A DNA stretch of 64,000 nt from CAZAFC01 sp964484675 (lineage in GTDB: Bacteria; Patescibacteriota; Saccharimonadia; Saccharimonadales; UBA4665): NCBI GenBank assembly GCA_964484675.1, contig CAZAFC010000002.1, forward strand, positions 62,001 through 126,000. Reading direction: 5' to 3'. The position numbers were made by a program, and so were the translations under genes. Below, one piece after another: positions 24,000 through 33,456 of this stretch (its first letter is position 1; every line of letters starts with the position of its first letter). The notes beneath the pieces are model-generated. The model had not been told where the DNA came from, made no database searches, and saw only the letters and a list, made by a program, of their open reading frames with translations.

Positions 24000-25700
24000 A
24001 TGCCAATACGACTACCAACACCACAAAGCGACGAAGGCACATGGGGAACTATCCTCAATGACTTTTTGCTACAGGCGCATGCGCCGAACGGTACGCTTCG
24101 GGCTGACGCCTTGCTAGCTGCTGGCAGCTATTTCCGGCCGAGTGATGGCATACCCGTACAGGATCTCAGCAGTGGTGTAGCGGCCTCGCTAACGCACGCC
24201 GATCAAGCCGTACGCGCCATAAACGGCAAAGCCGGCACAAATGTCACGGTAACAGCGAGTGATATCGGCAAGCTTGCGTTCAGTGTAGTTGATTACGGTG
24301 CGGCAGGCGATGGAACAATCGACGACACGGCAGCGCTCAATGCCGCGATCCAGGCGGCAAATGCTGCTGGCGGACGAGTGTTCTTGCCGGCTGGAACCTA
24401 TCTCATATCGGGCGGACTTGCTGCGCCGGCAGCGGGCATAACCATCAGTGGCACCGGCAACGGCTCGATACTCAAACTGAGTGCAACGTGGGCGGGCAGC
24501 TCGGTCTTCAGCTTGGGCAATAGTTACATAACGATCGAGAAGCTAACGTTCGTGGGCGGCCCGAACACAACGGCAGCAGCCAATCCAGCGGCTACGATGA
24601 TCACGCTCAACGGGGCGCAGTATTGCACCATCCAGGACATCAACTCGCAATATGTGAACGGCTACGTCATCGAGGCAGTAGGCACGGCCAGCCGCGGCGT
24701 GCAGGGGCTGTTCGTAAGCAACATCCGCGGCAACAAAAACGGCTACGGCATTCACACGCTCGGTAACAGCGGCAGCGGCTATGCCGTACAGGCGATGTTC
24801 ACTAATATTTATATGCAGCAGGTATCACTTGGAGATGTGCTGCTCATCGAGGATAGCTACGACGTGCAAATCAGCCAGGTCAACAGCGCCATCACCGGCA
24901 CGGCGAGCTCGAACGCCTCGAATCTGCGCATCAGGGGTGCCTGCGCCTCCATTTTTGCCAACAACCTTGACGTTGGCGCATTCCCAACACAGCCAGCCGG
25001 CACCCCAGCGATCCTGATTGAGAGCAGCGCCAATGGCACACCCGAGAACATCCATCTCTCAAACGGCATCCTGCAGCGCTGCGCCACAGGCATAACCATC
25101 TCGGCTGGCACTCATATATATGTGGCTGATTTCAAAATCCAGTACATGGGCACTCATGGCATCACAATTACGACGGGTAGCAGCATCCAGATCAAGGGTT
25201 GCATCTTTAGCCTTAACGGGCAAACGGCTGGCACCAATTACGAGATAAACTGCCCCTCCACCGCTGCACCCATCTGGATTTCCAAAAACGACTTCAACAC
25301 ACCCCGGGGCAATGCCAGCGGCCAAGTTGCGGCCGTGGGCTTGCATGGCGCGTCGTCAAACGGGACAGAATGGGAGGACAACAACTTTGGCGGCAGTGGC
25401 TTCAGCCCGAGCACTATCTTCTCAACCACGCCCAAATACGCCTTTCACAACCGCGGCTACAACCCATTCGGCTCGCAGAGCGTCGCCGTGCCAGCGTCGG
25501 GAAGTGTCACCAGCGGCGCGCCGTTCGAGCGATTCTTCACCGTCGTTGCCTCGGCCAGCAGTAGTTGCGCCATTCTAACTAGTAACGGCAATTCTGTCAC
25601 CATACCGGCAAGCGGCATTGCCACCTTCTTCGTGCCGCCGGGCGCCACCGTCACGCCCACCTACACCTCTCCCCCTGTTTGGACGGTCTACGGCAATTAG
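24000..25700 (+). CDS. Right-handed beta-helix (pectate-lyase_3-like) surface or tail-spike-like protein
   Basis: 566 aa without signal peptide. The N-terminal segment MPIRLPTPQSDEGTWGTILNDFLL resembles a baseplate/tail-attachment segment seen on phage-type fibres. A Pectate_lyase_3 module follows: VVDYGAAGDGTIDDTAALNAAI...GGRVFLPAGTYLISG. Parallel beta-helix rungs run over about 150-470 (repeating '..ITI..', '..N..I'). The C-terminus is a small beta domain ending in a possible trimer/cap region. Likely roles are polysaccharide binding or cleavage. The architecture matches phage spikes but no other phage genes are nearby, so it may be a host-contact protein. Confidence 0.82.
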   Translation: MPIRLPTPQSDEGTWGTILNDFLLQAHAPNGTLRADALLAAGSYFRPSDGIPVQDLSSGVAASLTHADQAVRAINGKAGTNVTVTASDIGKLAFSVVDYGAAGDGTIDDTAALNAAIQAANAAGGRVFLPAGTYLISGGLAAPAAGITISGTGNGSILKLSATWAGSSVFSLGNSYITIEKLTFVGGPNTTAAANPAATMITLNGAQYCTIQDINSQYVNGYVIEAVGTASRGVQGLFVSNIRGNKNGYGIHTLGNSGSGYAVQAMFTNIYMQQVSLGDVLLIEDSYDVQISQVNSAITGTASSNASNLRIRGACASIFANNLDVGAFPTQPAGTPAILIESSANGTPENIHLSNGILQRCATGITISAGTHIYVADFKIQYMGTHGITITTGSSIQIKGCIFSLNGQTAGTNYEINCPSTAAPIWISKNDFNTPRGNASGQVAAVGLHGASSNGTEWEDNNFGGSGFSPSTIFSTTPKYAFHNRGYNPFGSQSVAVPASGSVTSGAPFERFFTVVASASSSCAILTSNGNSVTIPASGIATFFVPPGATVTPTYTSPPVWTVYGN

Positions 25701-25858
25701 ATCAACTGCCAAGAATGTCCGAAGATACTACCAGCCATGGGCGACAATCAGACATAAGAACGACGGGGACGAGTTGCTGAGATGCGTTATAATGAGCCAT
25801 GCGCGATTCGTCCGCAACATTGTTATTATCGAGCAGGCACAAAACGGAACAACAAGCC

Positions 25859-26293
25859 ATGAAACTACGCATTATTACCGTTGGTGAACCAAAACTCGGC
25901 TACGCTAAGCTCGGCTGGGCCGAATATCTCAAACGTCTGCAGCGCTATCACCAGGTGCGCGTTACGCACGTCGCCGACAAGCACGCCTACAACGCCGAAT
26001 ATTTGCTGGCGGCATGCGGCGCAGGCTACAAAGTTGCGCTCGTCATTGAAGGCGAGCAGCTTTCGAGCGAGCAGCTGGCCGTCTTCCTTGAAAAGCGTAG
26101 CCTCGAGGGGCGGGAAGTGTGCTTCCTCATCGGCGGGCCGAAAGGTTTGCCCGAGGCAGTTATCACACGTGCCGATGCCCAGTGGAGCTTCTCCAAGCTC
26201 ACTTTTCCGCACGATCTCGCAATGGTTATTTTGGCCGAAGCACTGTATCGGGCCAGCACCATCAGCGCCGGCCACCCGTACCACAAAGCTTGA
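25859..26293 (+). CDS. rlmH: 23S rRNA pseudouridine-1915 N3-methyltransferase
   Basis: RlmH is a SPOUT (alpha/beta-knot) methyltransferase acting on helix 69 of 23S rRNA in 70S ribosomes. 144 aa, slightly shorter than E. coli (155). MKLRIITVGEPKL at the start, FLIGGPKGLPEAV (SAM-binding knot), LTFPHDLAMVILAEALYRA and the C-terminal GHPYHKA are diagnostic. The start at 25859 agrees with the family; an in-frame ATG at 25799 lies only 5 nt behind a TATAAT (25788-25793) and would be upstream of the transcript start, giving a 59-nt leader. Confidence 0.95.
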   Translation: MKLRIITVGEPKLGYAKLGWAEYLKRLQRYHQVRVTHVADKHAYNAEYLLAACGAGYKVALVIEGEQLSSEQLAVFLEKRSLEGREVCFLIGGPKGLPEAVITRADAQWSFSKLTFPHDLAMVILAEALYRASTISAGHPYHKA

Positions 26294-26395
26294 GCCTAGC
26301 TCAAGACCAGACTTACTCATTCACACGTCGACAGGTTATGCATACGCGCCAGCAGAGCGCGAGATTCATAAAAGTAAAAGGGAGAAAAGTGGGCG

Positions 26396-26448
26396 GCGGC
26401 CGGAAAGGGCAGCAAGGTGAACTTGCATGAGGTGTCCTTTCCGGCCGC
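26396..26448 (-). terminator. GC hairpin after the alphaCTD-like gene
   Basis: Perfect 13-bp arms GCGGCCGGAAAGG (26396-26408) and CCTTTCCGGCCGC (26436-26448). The base shares GGCGGCGGCCGGA with the hairpin at 2415. 29 bp beyond the stop. Confidence 0.7.
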
Positions 26449-26476
26449 GAGGCGCTTGGCGGCGCCAACCGTGCGA

Positions 26477-26989
26477 CTAGCCGAGCGCGTAGCCAACTTC
26501 TGCGAGTGCCATCACGACTTCGGCAAGGCCCTGGTAGTCGAAGCCGCTTCGGAGCAGACCCTCAGCGCCGCACTCGAGGACGTCATTGATGGTGCACAGA
26601 TTCTCGCGCAGGAGAATCTCGCAAGTCGACAGTGACAGCTTCGTCACCACCCAGAACCTGAGCTCCCCGATGTTGGTGGCGAGGCTCGCGCTGGCCTTTG
26701 CTGCCTGACGATTGCGCGCGGCCGTTGTGGCGTCCTCGGTCATCAGCATACAGTCGACCGGCATCCCGGCCAGATATGCATGAGCGCTCTCCGCATCGGC
26801 AGGCATGCCAACCATGTACACCCGGTCACCGGCATGAGCGGCTTCGACGCCGTCGTTGTAGCCGGTCTTGTAGCTTGCGGCGCTACCCCGATTAGAGCCA
26901 ACCTGAAGTCCGAGTCGAAACGCTTGTTCCTCGGCGCTCAGAGCCTTCTGGTCGGCAGTGCCATTGGTGGAATCATGCTCATCCGTCAT
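26477..26989 (-). CDS. Protein with a stand-alone RNA polymerase alphaCTD-like domain
   Basis: 170 aa. The N-terminal ~100 residues are unassigned (EEQAFRLGLQVGSNRGSAASYKTGYNDGVEAA...). The last ~60 residues read like the alpha-subunit C-terminal HhH domain: LSLSTCEILLRENLCTINDVL..GAEGLLR..FDYQGLAEVVMALAEVGYALG parallels 'L.LSVR..N.L...GI.T..EL....E.dL....N.G.KSL.E....L...GL.LG'. Such domains bind UP-element DNA and activators. SD AGGGAG precedes the ATG at 26989, with an extended -10 TGATATAAT upstream. Possible regulator; function inferred. Confidence 0.72.
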   Translation of the reverse strand: MTDEHDSTNGTADQKALSAEEQAFRLGLQVGSNRGSAASYKTGYNDGVEAAHAGDRVYMVGMPADAESAHAYLAGMPVDCMLMTEDATTAARNRQAAKASASLATNIGELRFWVVTKLSLSTCEILLRENLCTINDVLECGAEGLLRSGFDYQGLAEVVMALAEVGYALG

Positions 26990-27215
26990 ACTTTTCTCCC
27001 TCTGTCTGAGCACGTACTTGGTTTCGGTGCTCGGGCAACCCCGGAGTTTCCTCACGAAAAGTCTCATATATTATATCATGAAATCAGTATCCATCCAGGA
27101 GTTCGAGACTGGCAGAGGCTGTTGCTATAACGCCCAAAATATGTTAATGTTTGGCCAGTGAGCACCTGCTCGCATCCTTCGGGGGAAACTTAACATAAGA
27201 GAGGTGATGATTCCT

Positions 27216-28862
27216 GTGGGAAATCACTCGGCACGCGGAGGAAAAGGCACAGCCGCATCGCGGTTGGGTAGCCTTGTCCGACTCGTCCGAAAGTTCCAGC
27301 GGAAGCTCATGTTCGCGAGCGTCGGTATATTCGTAATGCTCGTCGGCTACGCCACTCTGTTCCTGTGCATCAACCTACTGCACTGGAACCCAAGCGTAAG
27401 CTACGCGGTGCAAACCGTCGTGTCCGTGGGGCTGAATTTCGTCCTGAACTACAGCATCACGTGGCGCGACCGGCGCGAGAAGAGTGTGTGGCGGCAGCTC
27501 GGCCGTTTCCTGACGGCGCGAGTGGTCACGATCCCGCTCAACCAAGTGCTGTTCAACGTGTTCATCGCGCTGGGCATCGCCTATCCGATCGCCAATACCG
27601 GCTGCATCATCATCACGATGGTGTACAGCTACTTCGTTGCCGATCGGTGGACGCACGGCACACTGCGACTGCGCGACATCGCTGGTGCGATGAGAGGCAG
27701 ATTCCTGCGCCGGGGTCGTTCAAAGCGGGCACACAATTCGCGGACACAGCTCAAGAGCGTCGATACCAAGATGCCTCAGGCCGACGACTTCGGTCTCGAT
27801 TTCCGGGCTGAACCACGACGCTTCACGGTGGTGATCCCAACCAAGCAGAACACCGGCAGTATCGCCGACACCGTGACAGCGCTGCTCTTGCAGGATTATC
27901 CGTTTCCGCCAGAGATCATCGTCGTAGGGGACACCGCGGACACAGCTTGGGGACACCTCGCCGAGTTCGGCAACCGCATCATACGCATCGAGCTGCGCGT
28001 CACTTCACCGGGACGCGACTCGAACGCCAAGCGAATGGCCGGGCTCAAGCGAGCTTCGAGGGCCTCGGAGATCTTGGCCGTGATGGATGACGACGTCATT
28101 CCACCGCGCACCTGGATGCGCCAGGCCAACGAACTGCTGCAAGGCTACATCCAGGCCGTTGCCGGACCGGTAACAGGGCTGGGGAGTTCATTCTGGCAGC
28201 GCTACATCGACGACAATCCCGTCGCGCGCAAAATGCCCGAAACCGGCATGTCCTACGTTCTCAGCAAGCGCACCATCCAGCGCTACAAGCCAGCGGTGAC
28301 CGCGAATTTCGTCGTCACCAGAAAGCTCTTCGAAGTGGCTGGCGGACCCGATCCGGCGTTCACCAACTCCTACGAAGACTATAGCTGGATGCGCGTTATC
28401 ATCGAGGCCGGCTATCCGATCCTGTGCACCGCCAAGCTCACCTGCAGCCGATACCACCGCGAGGGCCTTCGGCCACTCATGCGTGAATATCTGCGATCGG
28501 GGAAGGGCTGCGCGGACTACATTCGGGTGTTCGGCTCACGATGCGCTTTCGCACAGAAACGCCTGCAACAACTGCGAACGTTCTACGGCGCAGTGGCGGC
28601 CGGCATACTGCTGGCGGTCTTTGAGCCGTTCGCAACCGTTCTGGGTGGTGGCATTGCCGCACTCCTGCTTATCACGGCGGTGGCAATCCGCACGCAGTCG
28701 CGTGAGGCGCTGACGTATCCGTTCCTCACGTTGTTGCTAGGCACGATGTTCGTCGTCGGGCTCACTCGGCAACTCGTGACTTCCAGGGGAGTCGTCGCGC
28801 CCATCATTCACGGCGTGCGAATTCTCCGGCACGAAACGAGCGAAGGAACGGCCGTCGCTTAA
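27216..28862 (+). CDS. GtrA-like membrane domain fused to family 2 glycosyltransferase
   Basis: 548 aa. Residues ~25-150 form a four-TM GtrA module (FASVGIFVMLVGYATLFL...FVLNYSITWRDRRE), a family that moves lipid-linked sugars across the membrane. Residues ~195-480 are a GT2 domain: FTVVIPTKQN, AVMDDDVIPP (DxD-like metal site), later EDYSWMRVI and R(Y/H)xR motifs. Two C-terminal TM helices follow. The two activities are normally separate proteins. GTG 27216 is chosen for SD GAGAGGTGAT at 8-nt spacing; GTG 27204/ATG 27207 are alternatives. It is followed 48 nt later by a GT39 gene. Confidence 0.85.
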   Translation: MGNHSARGGKGTAASRLGSLVRLVRKFQRKLMFASVGIFVMLVGYATLFLCINLLHWNPSVSYAVQTVVSVGLNFVLNYSITWRDRREKSVWRQLGRFLTARVVTIPLNQVLFNVFIALGIAYPIANTGCIIITMVYSYFVADRWTHGTLRLRDIAGAMRGRFLRRGRSKRAHNSRTQLKSVDTKMPQADDFGLDFRAEPRRFTVVIPTKQNTGSIADTVTALLLQDYPFPPEIIVVGDTADTAWGHLAEFGNRIIRIELRVTSPGRDSNAKRMAGLKRASRASEILAVMDDDVIPPRTWMRQANELLQGYIQAVAGPVTGLGSSFWQRYIDDNPVARKMPETGMSYVLSKRTIQRYKPAVTANFVVTRKLFEVAGGPDPAFTNSYEDYSWMRVIIEAGYPILCTAKLTCSRYHREGLRPLMREYLRSGKGCADYIRVFGSRCAFAQKRLQQLRTFYGAVAAGILLAVFEPFATVLGGGIAALLLITAVAIRTQSREALTYPFLTLLLGTMFVVGLTRQLVTSRGVVAPIIHGVRILRHETSEGTAVA

Positions 28863-28910
28863 GTCCATACCACAAACGACCTGAAAACCGATTCAGAATA
28901 GGAGACACGT

Positions 28911-30437
28911 ATGCACATCCTACGCGGGCGCACCTTCGGGTTCGCCATGATGCTCATCCTGCTTCTCGCGGCCGCCCTGCGGTTCTGGAATCTGGCCACC
29001 CGGCCCGGCTGGGACTGGGACGAAAGCGTGTACAATGTGGTCGGCACTAACATGGCCCACCACAACCTGCTCGAGGCAAAGACCGACGCCGCTGTCGGAC
29101 CCGAGCCCTACGCCTACCACCCGCCGCTGTACTTCATGCTTCTGGGGTTCTGGTACCGGATATTCGGCGCCGGCATCACAGAGGGCAGAGAGCTCGCGGC
29201 GGTCGGGTCGTTGGTGCTGCTGGCCGTTCTCGGCTGGTGGCTGCGACGCCTGATCGGCGGACGCTGGGCGGCGGTGGTCACCCTCGCGCTGGCGATCGAC
29301 GGCTGGATGGTTTTCACCGACCGCGTCGGCTGGATCGAGAACACCATGATGCCGCTCGGCGTCGCCGGACTGTGGCTGTACACGCGAGCACTCAAGCGCG
29401 GCACAGCCGTCAGCTTCATGATCGCCGGCGCGACGCTCGGGCTCACGACCGTCTACAAGCACGTGGGGCTGTACTTCGTCGTCGCGGTGCTGATCAACTG
29501 GACACTCACGCGTGGCAAGCACCGGCTGCACCTGACGCTGCTGGCTGCGACCTCCGCCGTGATCGCCACCTACGTCGGCATCATGGCATGGTGGTTTGGT
29601 ACCACGTACTGGCGCGAATCGACGGTGCAGCTACGACGGATCTTCGGCATGCAGCAGTCGCGTGGCGCGGTGACGAGCCTCAACAGCACATTCGGCCCGC
29701 TGCTGACGCAGTACAAGATCTTCGTCATCACCGTGGCGTTGGCTGGGTTGGCCGGCGTGCTGTTGGCAATCCGGGCCGTCCGCATGATCCGCGCGCGCAG
29801 TGTGGCAAGTCTCGAAGGCAACACCATCCTGTTCTCGTGGGCGCTGGCCGCGATCGTCTGCTTCGGAGTGATGCAGCTCAAGCTGCCGCACTACTTCATC
29901 ATGGCGGTCGTGCCACTGTACTGCTACCTCGGCCAGGAGCTTCAGCTCCGTACAACCGTCGATCAGCCGTGGGCGGGCGGCTCAGCAAGCCGGCGAGTGG
30001 TCCTCGGACTTCTGGCAACCGCCATGCTGATCGGCAACACCGTAGCATTTGACGTTCGATTCGTGCAGCACAGCGACAACGCCCTCCGGCAAACCGCCGA
30101 GTGGGCTCAGCAGCACTTGCCGAACGACGCGCTCGTCATCACCGAGGAGTCGGTGGGTGCCGTCATCCCGCAGCCGTACTGCAAGATCGCCCACCCCGGC
30201 ACCTGTAAGAACGCGAGCTACATCATCACGTACACCTCGTTCACGCAGCAACCGCCCAACACCCCGACGGTCAACCAGCTGCTGGCAACCGCCACTCCCA
30301 TCGCCCAGTTCGTTGGATTCAAGGAGCACATCACGATCTACCGGCTGGCGCCGAAGCCGAGCCCGAAGGCACCGGCCGCACACCCCAAGCACGCGCCCAA
30401 GCAGCGTCAGTACGACGGGCGGCCACTCGCTAGCTAA
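28911..30437 (+). CDS. GT39/PMT-type membrane glycosyltransferase
   Basis: This 508-aa polytopic membrane protein is of the ArnT/PMT_2 group. It transfers sugars from polyprenyl-phosphate carriers on the outer face. Key features are an early acidic pair in the first external loop (GWDWDESVY, residues ~40-48), a HPPL(Y)FMLLG loop motif, about ten TM helices and a C-terminal external domain from ~390. SD TAGGAG before the ATG. It is the second gene of an envelope-glycosylation operon with the GtrA-GT2 fusion. The acceptor is unknown; surface proteins are plausible. Confidence 0.87.
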   Translation: MHILRGRTFGFAMMLILLLAAALRFWNLATRPGWDWDESVYNVVGTNMAHHNLLEAKTDAAVGPEPYAYHPPLYFMLLGFWYRIFGAGITEGRELAAVGSLVLLAVLGWWLRRLIGGRWAAVVTLALAIDGWMVFTDRVGWIENTMMPLGVAGLWLYTRALKRGTAVSFMIAGATLGLTTVYKHVGLYFVVAVLINWTLTRGKHRLHLTLLAATSAVIATYVGIMAWWFGTTYWRESTVQLRRIFGMQQSRGAVTSLNSTFGPLLTQYKIFVITVALAGLAGVLLAIRAVRMIRARSVASLEGNTILFSWALAAIVCFGVMQLKLPHYFIMAVVPLYCYLGQELQLRTTVDQPWAGGSASRRVVLGLLATAMLIGNTVAFDVRFVQHSDNALRQTAEWAQQHLPNDALVITEESVGAVIPQPYCKIAHPGTCKNASYIITYTSFTQQPPNTPTVNQLLATATPIAQFVGFKEHITIYRLAPKPSPKAPAAHPKHAPKQRQYDGRPLAS

Positions 30438-30450
30438 CAAGCCGGCAAAC

Positions 30451-30516
30451 CAGATGGGGCGCCGACGCGCATGCGGATCACATCAGATCCAAAAAACGCG
30501 TCACGCGCCCCATCTG
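30451..30516 (+). terminator. GC hairpin ending the glycosyltransferase operon
   Basis: Perfect 12-bp arms CAGATGGGGCGC (30451-30462) and GCGCCCCATCTG (30505-30516), 42-nt loop. Confidence 0.7.
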
Positions 30517-30578
30517 TTGCACTACCAGAGCAGAGCTGCGCTTTAGACAGCTCTGTTGCGGCAGCGTAACAGCCAAGA

Positions 30579-32156
30579 TTAGTCGCCGACTTTGAGCGCT
30601 TCGCCTTCGGCCATGTCTTTGGTGGATTCGCGCAAGGGGGTTTCTCGCAAAAAGAGCGAGACCACGAACGTCGCCAGTGCGAAGGGAATCGCGAGCAAAA
30701 ACACATCGTGGAATGCGCGCACGAACGATTCCAAAATCGCGTGCACCACGCGCGGGTCCATCGTCTTGAGCTGGGTGTGGCCGGCCTGCAAGTTGTTGCC
30801 CGTGATGTGGCTCGCCAGATTGTGCGGCAGTAGCTCGCGCAAATACACCGTCAATCGCGCCGTCAAAACCGCGCCGAACAGCGCCGTGCCAAATGAGCTG
30901 CCCATGCTCCGGAAAAACGTCACCACCGAAGTCGCCGTGCCCAGATCCTTGCGCTCCACCGAGTTTTGCACGGCCAGCGTCATCACTTGCATGAACGAGC
31001 CGATGCCAATGCCAAGCACCAGCATCCAGCTCGACAGCATCAGCTCATTCGTCGTCACGGACACGTGCGTAAAGAGCCACAAACCCACCGCCGACACCAG
31101 CGTACCGCCGATCGGAAACCAGCGGTAGCGACCGGTTTTGGAAATAATTCGGCCGGAAGCGATCATCGCGATCAGCAAACCAAACACCAGTGGCAGCATC
31201 ATGAGGCCGGATTTCGTCGCCGAATAGCCATGCACCAGCTGCTGATATTCTGGCAGATAAATGAGCGACGCGAACATCACCAGACCAGCCAGGAGCGACA
31301 TAATTGTTGAGGTGCGAAAAATGTCATTCCCAAACAGCCGCATCGGCACAATCGGCTCGGCAGCTTTTTGCTCCCAGCCCACAAATCCGGCCAGCAGCAC
31401 CACACCCGCGCCAAGCAAGCCGATGATCTGGCGCGAACCCCACGCGTACTCATTGCCACCCCACACCGTGGCGAGCAGCAGGCAGATTGAGCCAGCCGCC
31501 AGCAGCGCAGCGCCCAGGAGATCAATCCGGTGCTCGGTACGCCGCACCGGCAAGTGGAGCCGCAGCCAAATCATCGCCATCGCACCAATCCCGATCGGAA
31601 TATTGATGTAAAATATCCAGCGCCAGTTCAAATAATCGGTAAACAAGCCGCCGAGCAGCGGCCCAGCCACACTCGACACCGCAAACACCGCACCAAAATA
31701 CCCCTGATACCGGCCACGCTGCCGGGGCGGAATAATGTCGCCCACGATCGCCAGCGCCAGCGCCATCAAGCCGCCACCGCCCAAGCCCTGCAAGCCGCGG
31801 AAGAAAATCAACTGGTCCATATTCTGGCTCAAGCCGCACAGCGCCGAGCCGACCAGAAAGATCACGATCGCGCCCAGGAAAATCTTTTTGCGACCAAACA
31901 GGTCGCTGATTTTGCCATACAACGGGGTCACCACGGCGCTCGTTAGCAAGTACGCCGTCGCCACCCACGAGAGTTTGCTCAGCCCGTGCAGGTCGTTGGC
32001 GATCGTGGGCAGGGCAGTCGAAACGATCGACTGGTCGAGCGCCGCCAGCAACATCGCCGCCATGAGCGCGGTCATCACGACCATAATTTCAGCGTGGCTG
32101 CGCTCATGCTCATCAGTTGGAGTGGTATGGGTGGCCGGGGATTTTGTACTAACCAT
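30579..32156 (-). CDS. MFS transporter, DHA2 (EmrB/QacA) 14-TM drug exporter family
   Basis: A proton-driven multidrug efflux pump type. The 525-aa protein has 14 predicted TM helices. Diagnostic motifs are LDQSIVSTALPTIANDL (motif D1) in TM1, the loop-2 motif GKISDLFGRKKIFL (motif A), RGLQGLGGGGLMALALAIVGDIIPPRQRGRYQG and motif C-like GPLLGGLFTDYLNWRWIFYINIPIG in TM5. The N-terminus is cytoplasmic (~25 aa). No regulator adjoins it. Substrate unknown. Confidence 0.94.
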   Translation of the reverse strand: MVSTKSPATHTTPTDEHERSHAEIMVVMTALMAAMLLAALDQSIVSTALPTIANDLHGLSKLSWVATAYLLTSAVVTPLYGKISDLFGRKKIFLGAIVIFLVGSALCGLSQNMDQLIFFRGLQGLGGGGLMALALAIVGDIIPPRQRGRYQGYFGAVFAVSSVAGPLLGGLFTDYLNWRWIFYINIPIGIGAMAMIWLRLHLPVRRTEHRIDLLGAALLAAGSICLLLATVWGGNEYAWGSRQIIGLLGAGVVLLAGFVGWEQKAAEPIVPMRLFGNDIFRTSTIMSLLAGLVMFASLIYLPEYQQLVHGYSATKSGLMMLPLVFGLLIAMIASGRIISKTGRYRWFPIGGTLVSAVGLWLFTHVSVTTNELMLSSWMLVLGIGIGSFMQVMTLAVQNSVERKDLGTATSVVTFFRSMGSSFGTALFGAVLTARLTVYLRELLPHNLASHITGNNLQAGHTQLKTMDPRVVHAILESFVRAFHDVFLLAIPFALATFVVSLFLRETPLRESTKDMAEGEALKVGD

Positions 32157-32246
32157 AAATAAATACTCGCGTCTTCATCGGTTTTAGCTTTTTGTCGTCT
32201 GCTCCCACTCTATACGCCTGCCGCTCGGAACGCAAGCGCGTAAGCA

Positions 32247-32275
32247 TTGCAAAAATAAGCACGATGTGGTAAAAT
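32247..32275 (+). promoter_or_regulatory. Sigma70-type promoter
   Basis: TTGCAA (32247-32252), N17, TAAAAT (32270-32275); leader of about 92 nt to ATG 32374. Confidence 0.55.
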
Positions 32276-32373
32276 ACACCTGTTCATCGCAACTCGGATG
32301 ACGACCAATCGCCGCAAGCGAAACCTTAGCAGATCATCTACCAACCCGCCCCCATCCTTGAAGTAGGTACTGC

Positions 32374-32790
32374 ATGTCTCACGCGCTTTTGGCCCCGCTA
32401 CACCCTGGACACTCCACATCGCACTGGGACACTCAGATCGAACTCCGCACCGCTGCGGTCGTGACGGACGAGCCTTCGTCCGAACACCCATTGCCGCGCA
32501 CCATACTCGATTCTCTCGAGCGGTGGCTGACCCGCGAGGAAATCCTCGTCATAATTCTGGCGCAGCTGTTCACAGCCGCCCAAATCAACGAGCTGCTCAA
32601 GGCGTACGTTGCTGTTTTCAAGAACAACCCGCCCACGCCGCTGAGCGACGCCTGGCAAGTCATACGGCAAAAAGAGCAACAAGCCGTGCGCAATGCATGC
32701 GGGGGACGACTCCAGGCTCGGAACCGATTGCCGCACGTTCAGGTGAACCCCGTCGGACGGCACGTCGCTTATTGGACGCCCGGGCAGTAG
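32374..32790 (+). CDS. Accessory protein of unknown function
   Basis: 138 aa, not recognised. It is soluble and mostly helical in the middle (ILDSLERWLTREEILVIILAQLFTAAQINELLKAYVAVF), followed by a basic C-terminus. The AGTAGGT sequence ahead of the ATG is a moderate SD. It has its own promoter with a long leader and a GC hairpin 72 bp downstream, the signature of this window's accessory genes. Confidence 0.65.
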   Translation: MSHALLAPLHPGHSTSHWDTQIELRTAAVVTDEPSSEHPLPRTILDSLERWLTREEILVIILAQLFTAAQINELLKAYVAVFKNNPPTPLSDAWQVIRQKEQQAVRNACGGRLQARNRLPHVQVNPVGRHVAYWTPGQ

Positions 32791-32862
32791 AGGTTGGTAG
32801 ATGCTCATGGAGCAGACACGCTCGAGAATCTCTGGCTTAGGCCCAGGGGAGTCAACGTGTCA

Positions 32863-32917
32863 GCGGGATGGCCGAACAAGCGCGGCCGCCAAGCGACCAC
32901 CACTTCAGCCATCCCGC
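32863..32917 (+). terminator. GC hairpin after accessory gene
   Basis: 10-bp arms GCGGGATGGC (32863-32872) and GCCATCCCGC (32908-32917) with an inner GC-rich loop. Confidence 0.6.
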
Positions 32918-32968
32918 ATCTATCCACCCGAACGCTTTTTATAAACGATCCCGATCGACAAAGTCAAA

Positions 32969-33000
32969 ACAACCCGAGAAGCACTTCTTGGGTTGTTTTT
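32969..33000. terminator. Bidirectional intrinsic terminator
   Basis: Stem ACAACCCGAGAAG/CTTCTTGGGTTGT (one G-T) with a 2-nt centre. T-run on the plus strand (TTTTT) and TTTT on the minus strand. Confidence 0.85.
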
Positions 33001-33456
33001 GGGCGTCTTTGAAACAGGCCAAAGTAGCAGAGTGAAGATGACAGCGATGCTTTGCGATAGGGAAAAGGGCGGGGAGCGGTGGAGCTGCCCTCTCAGTCAC
33101 GAAGACCGTTCCCGTATGGTACTCGCATTGCAACTCTGCCATCTCCACCCTTTGAGCGGATCGCCGATCCTCGGAGGGGCTGGCTCGGACCTACGACCCG
33201 TCGAACACGCCCGGCGCGTGGACATTTGCGCTGCGCACGCCAGAAACCGGACGCTATAATCATCCAACCGCAGTACCCCACATACTTGGCGTCCCACGAC
33301 CTTCGCTGGTCGCTTTCGCCGCGGCATCAAGAGCGAACTCTTGATTATGGACGTAACTCGTACGACAAGTTGTGCCCGAACCCCACTCGTCGTAAATGGT
33401 GCTCATCACACTCGCGGGAGCCGCTGGGATACCGAGTGGCAGACTACGGAGTCTAC

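Noticed and set aside
25799..25858. N-terminal extension of rlmH from ATG 25799
   Set aside because: It begins 5 nt behind the -10 box, so the codon would precede the transcript start, and the family begins at MKLRIITVG (25859).
32939..33148. 69-codon minus-strand frame
   Set aside because: It runs through the bidirectional terminator and lacks support.
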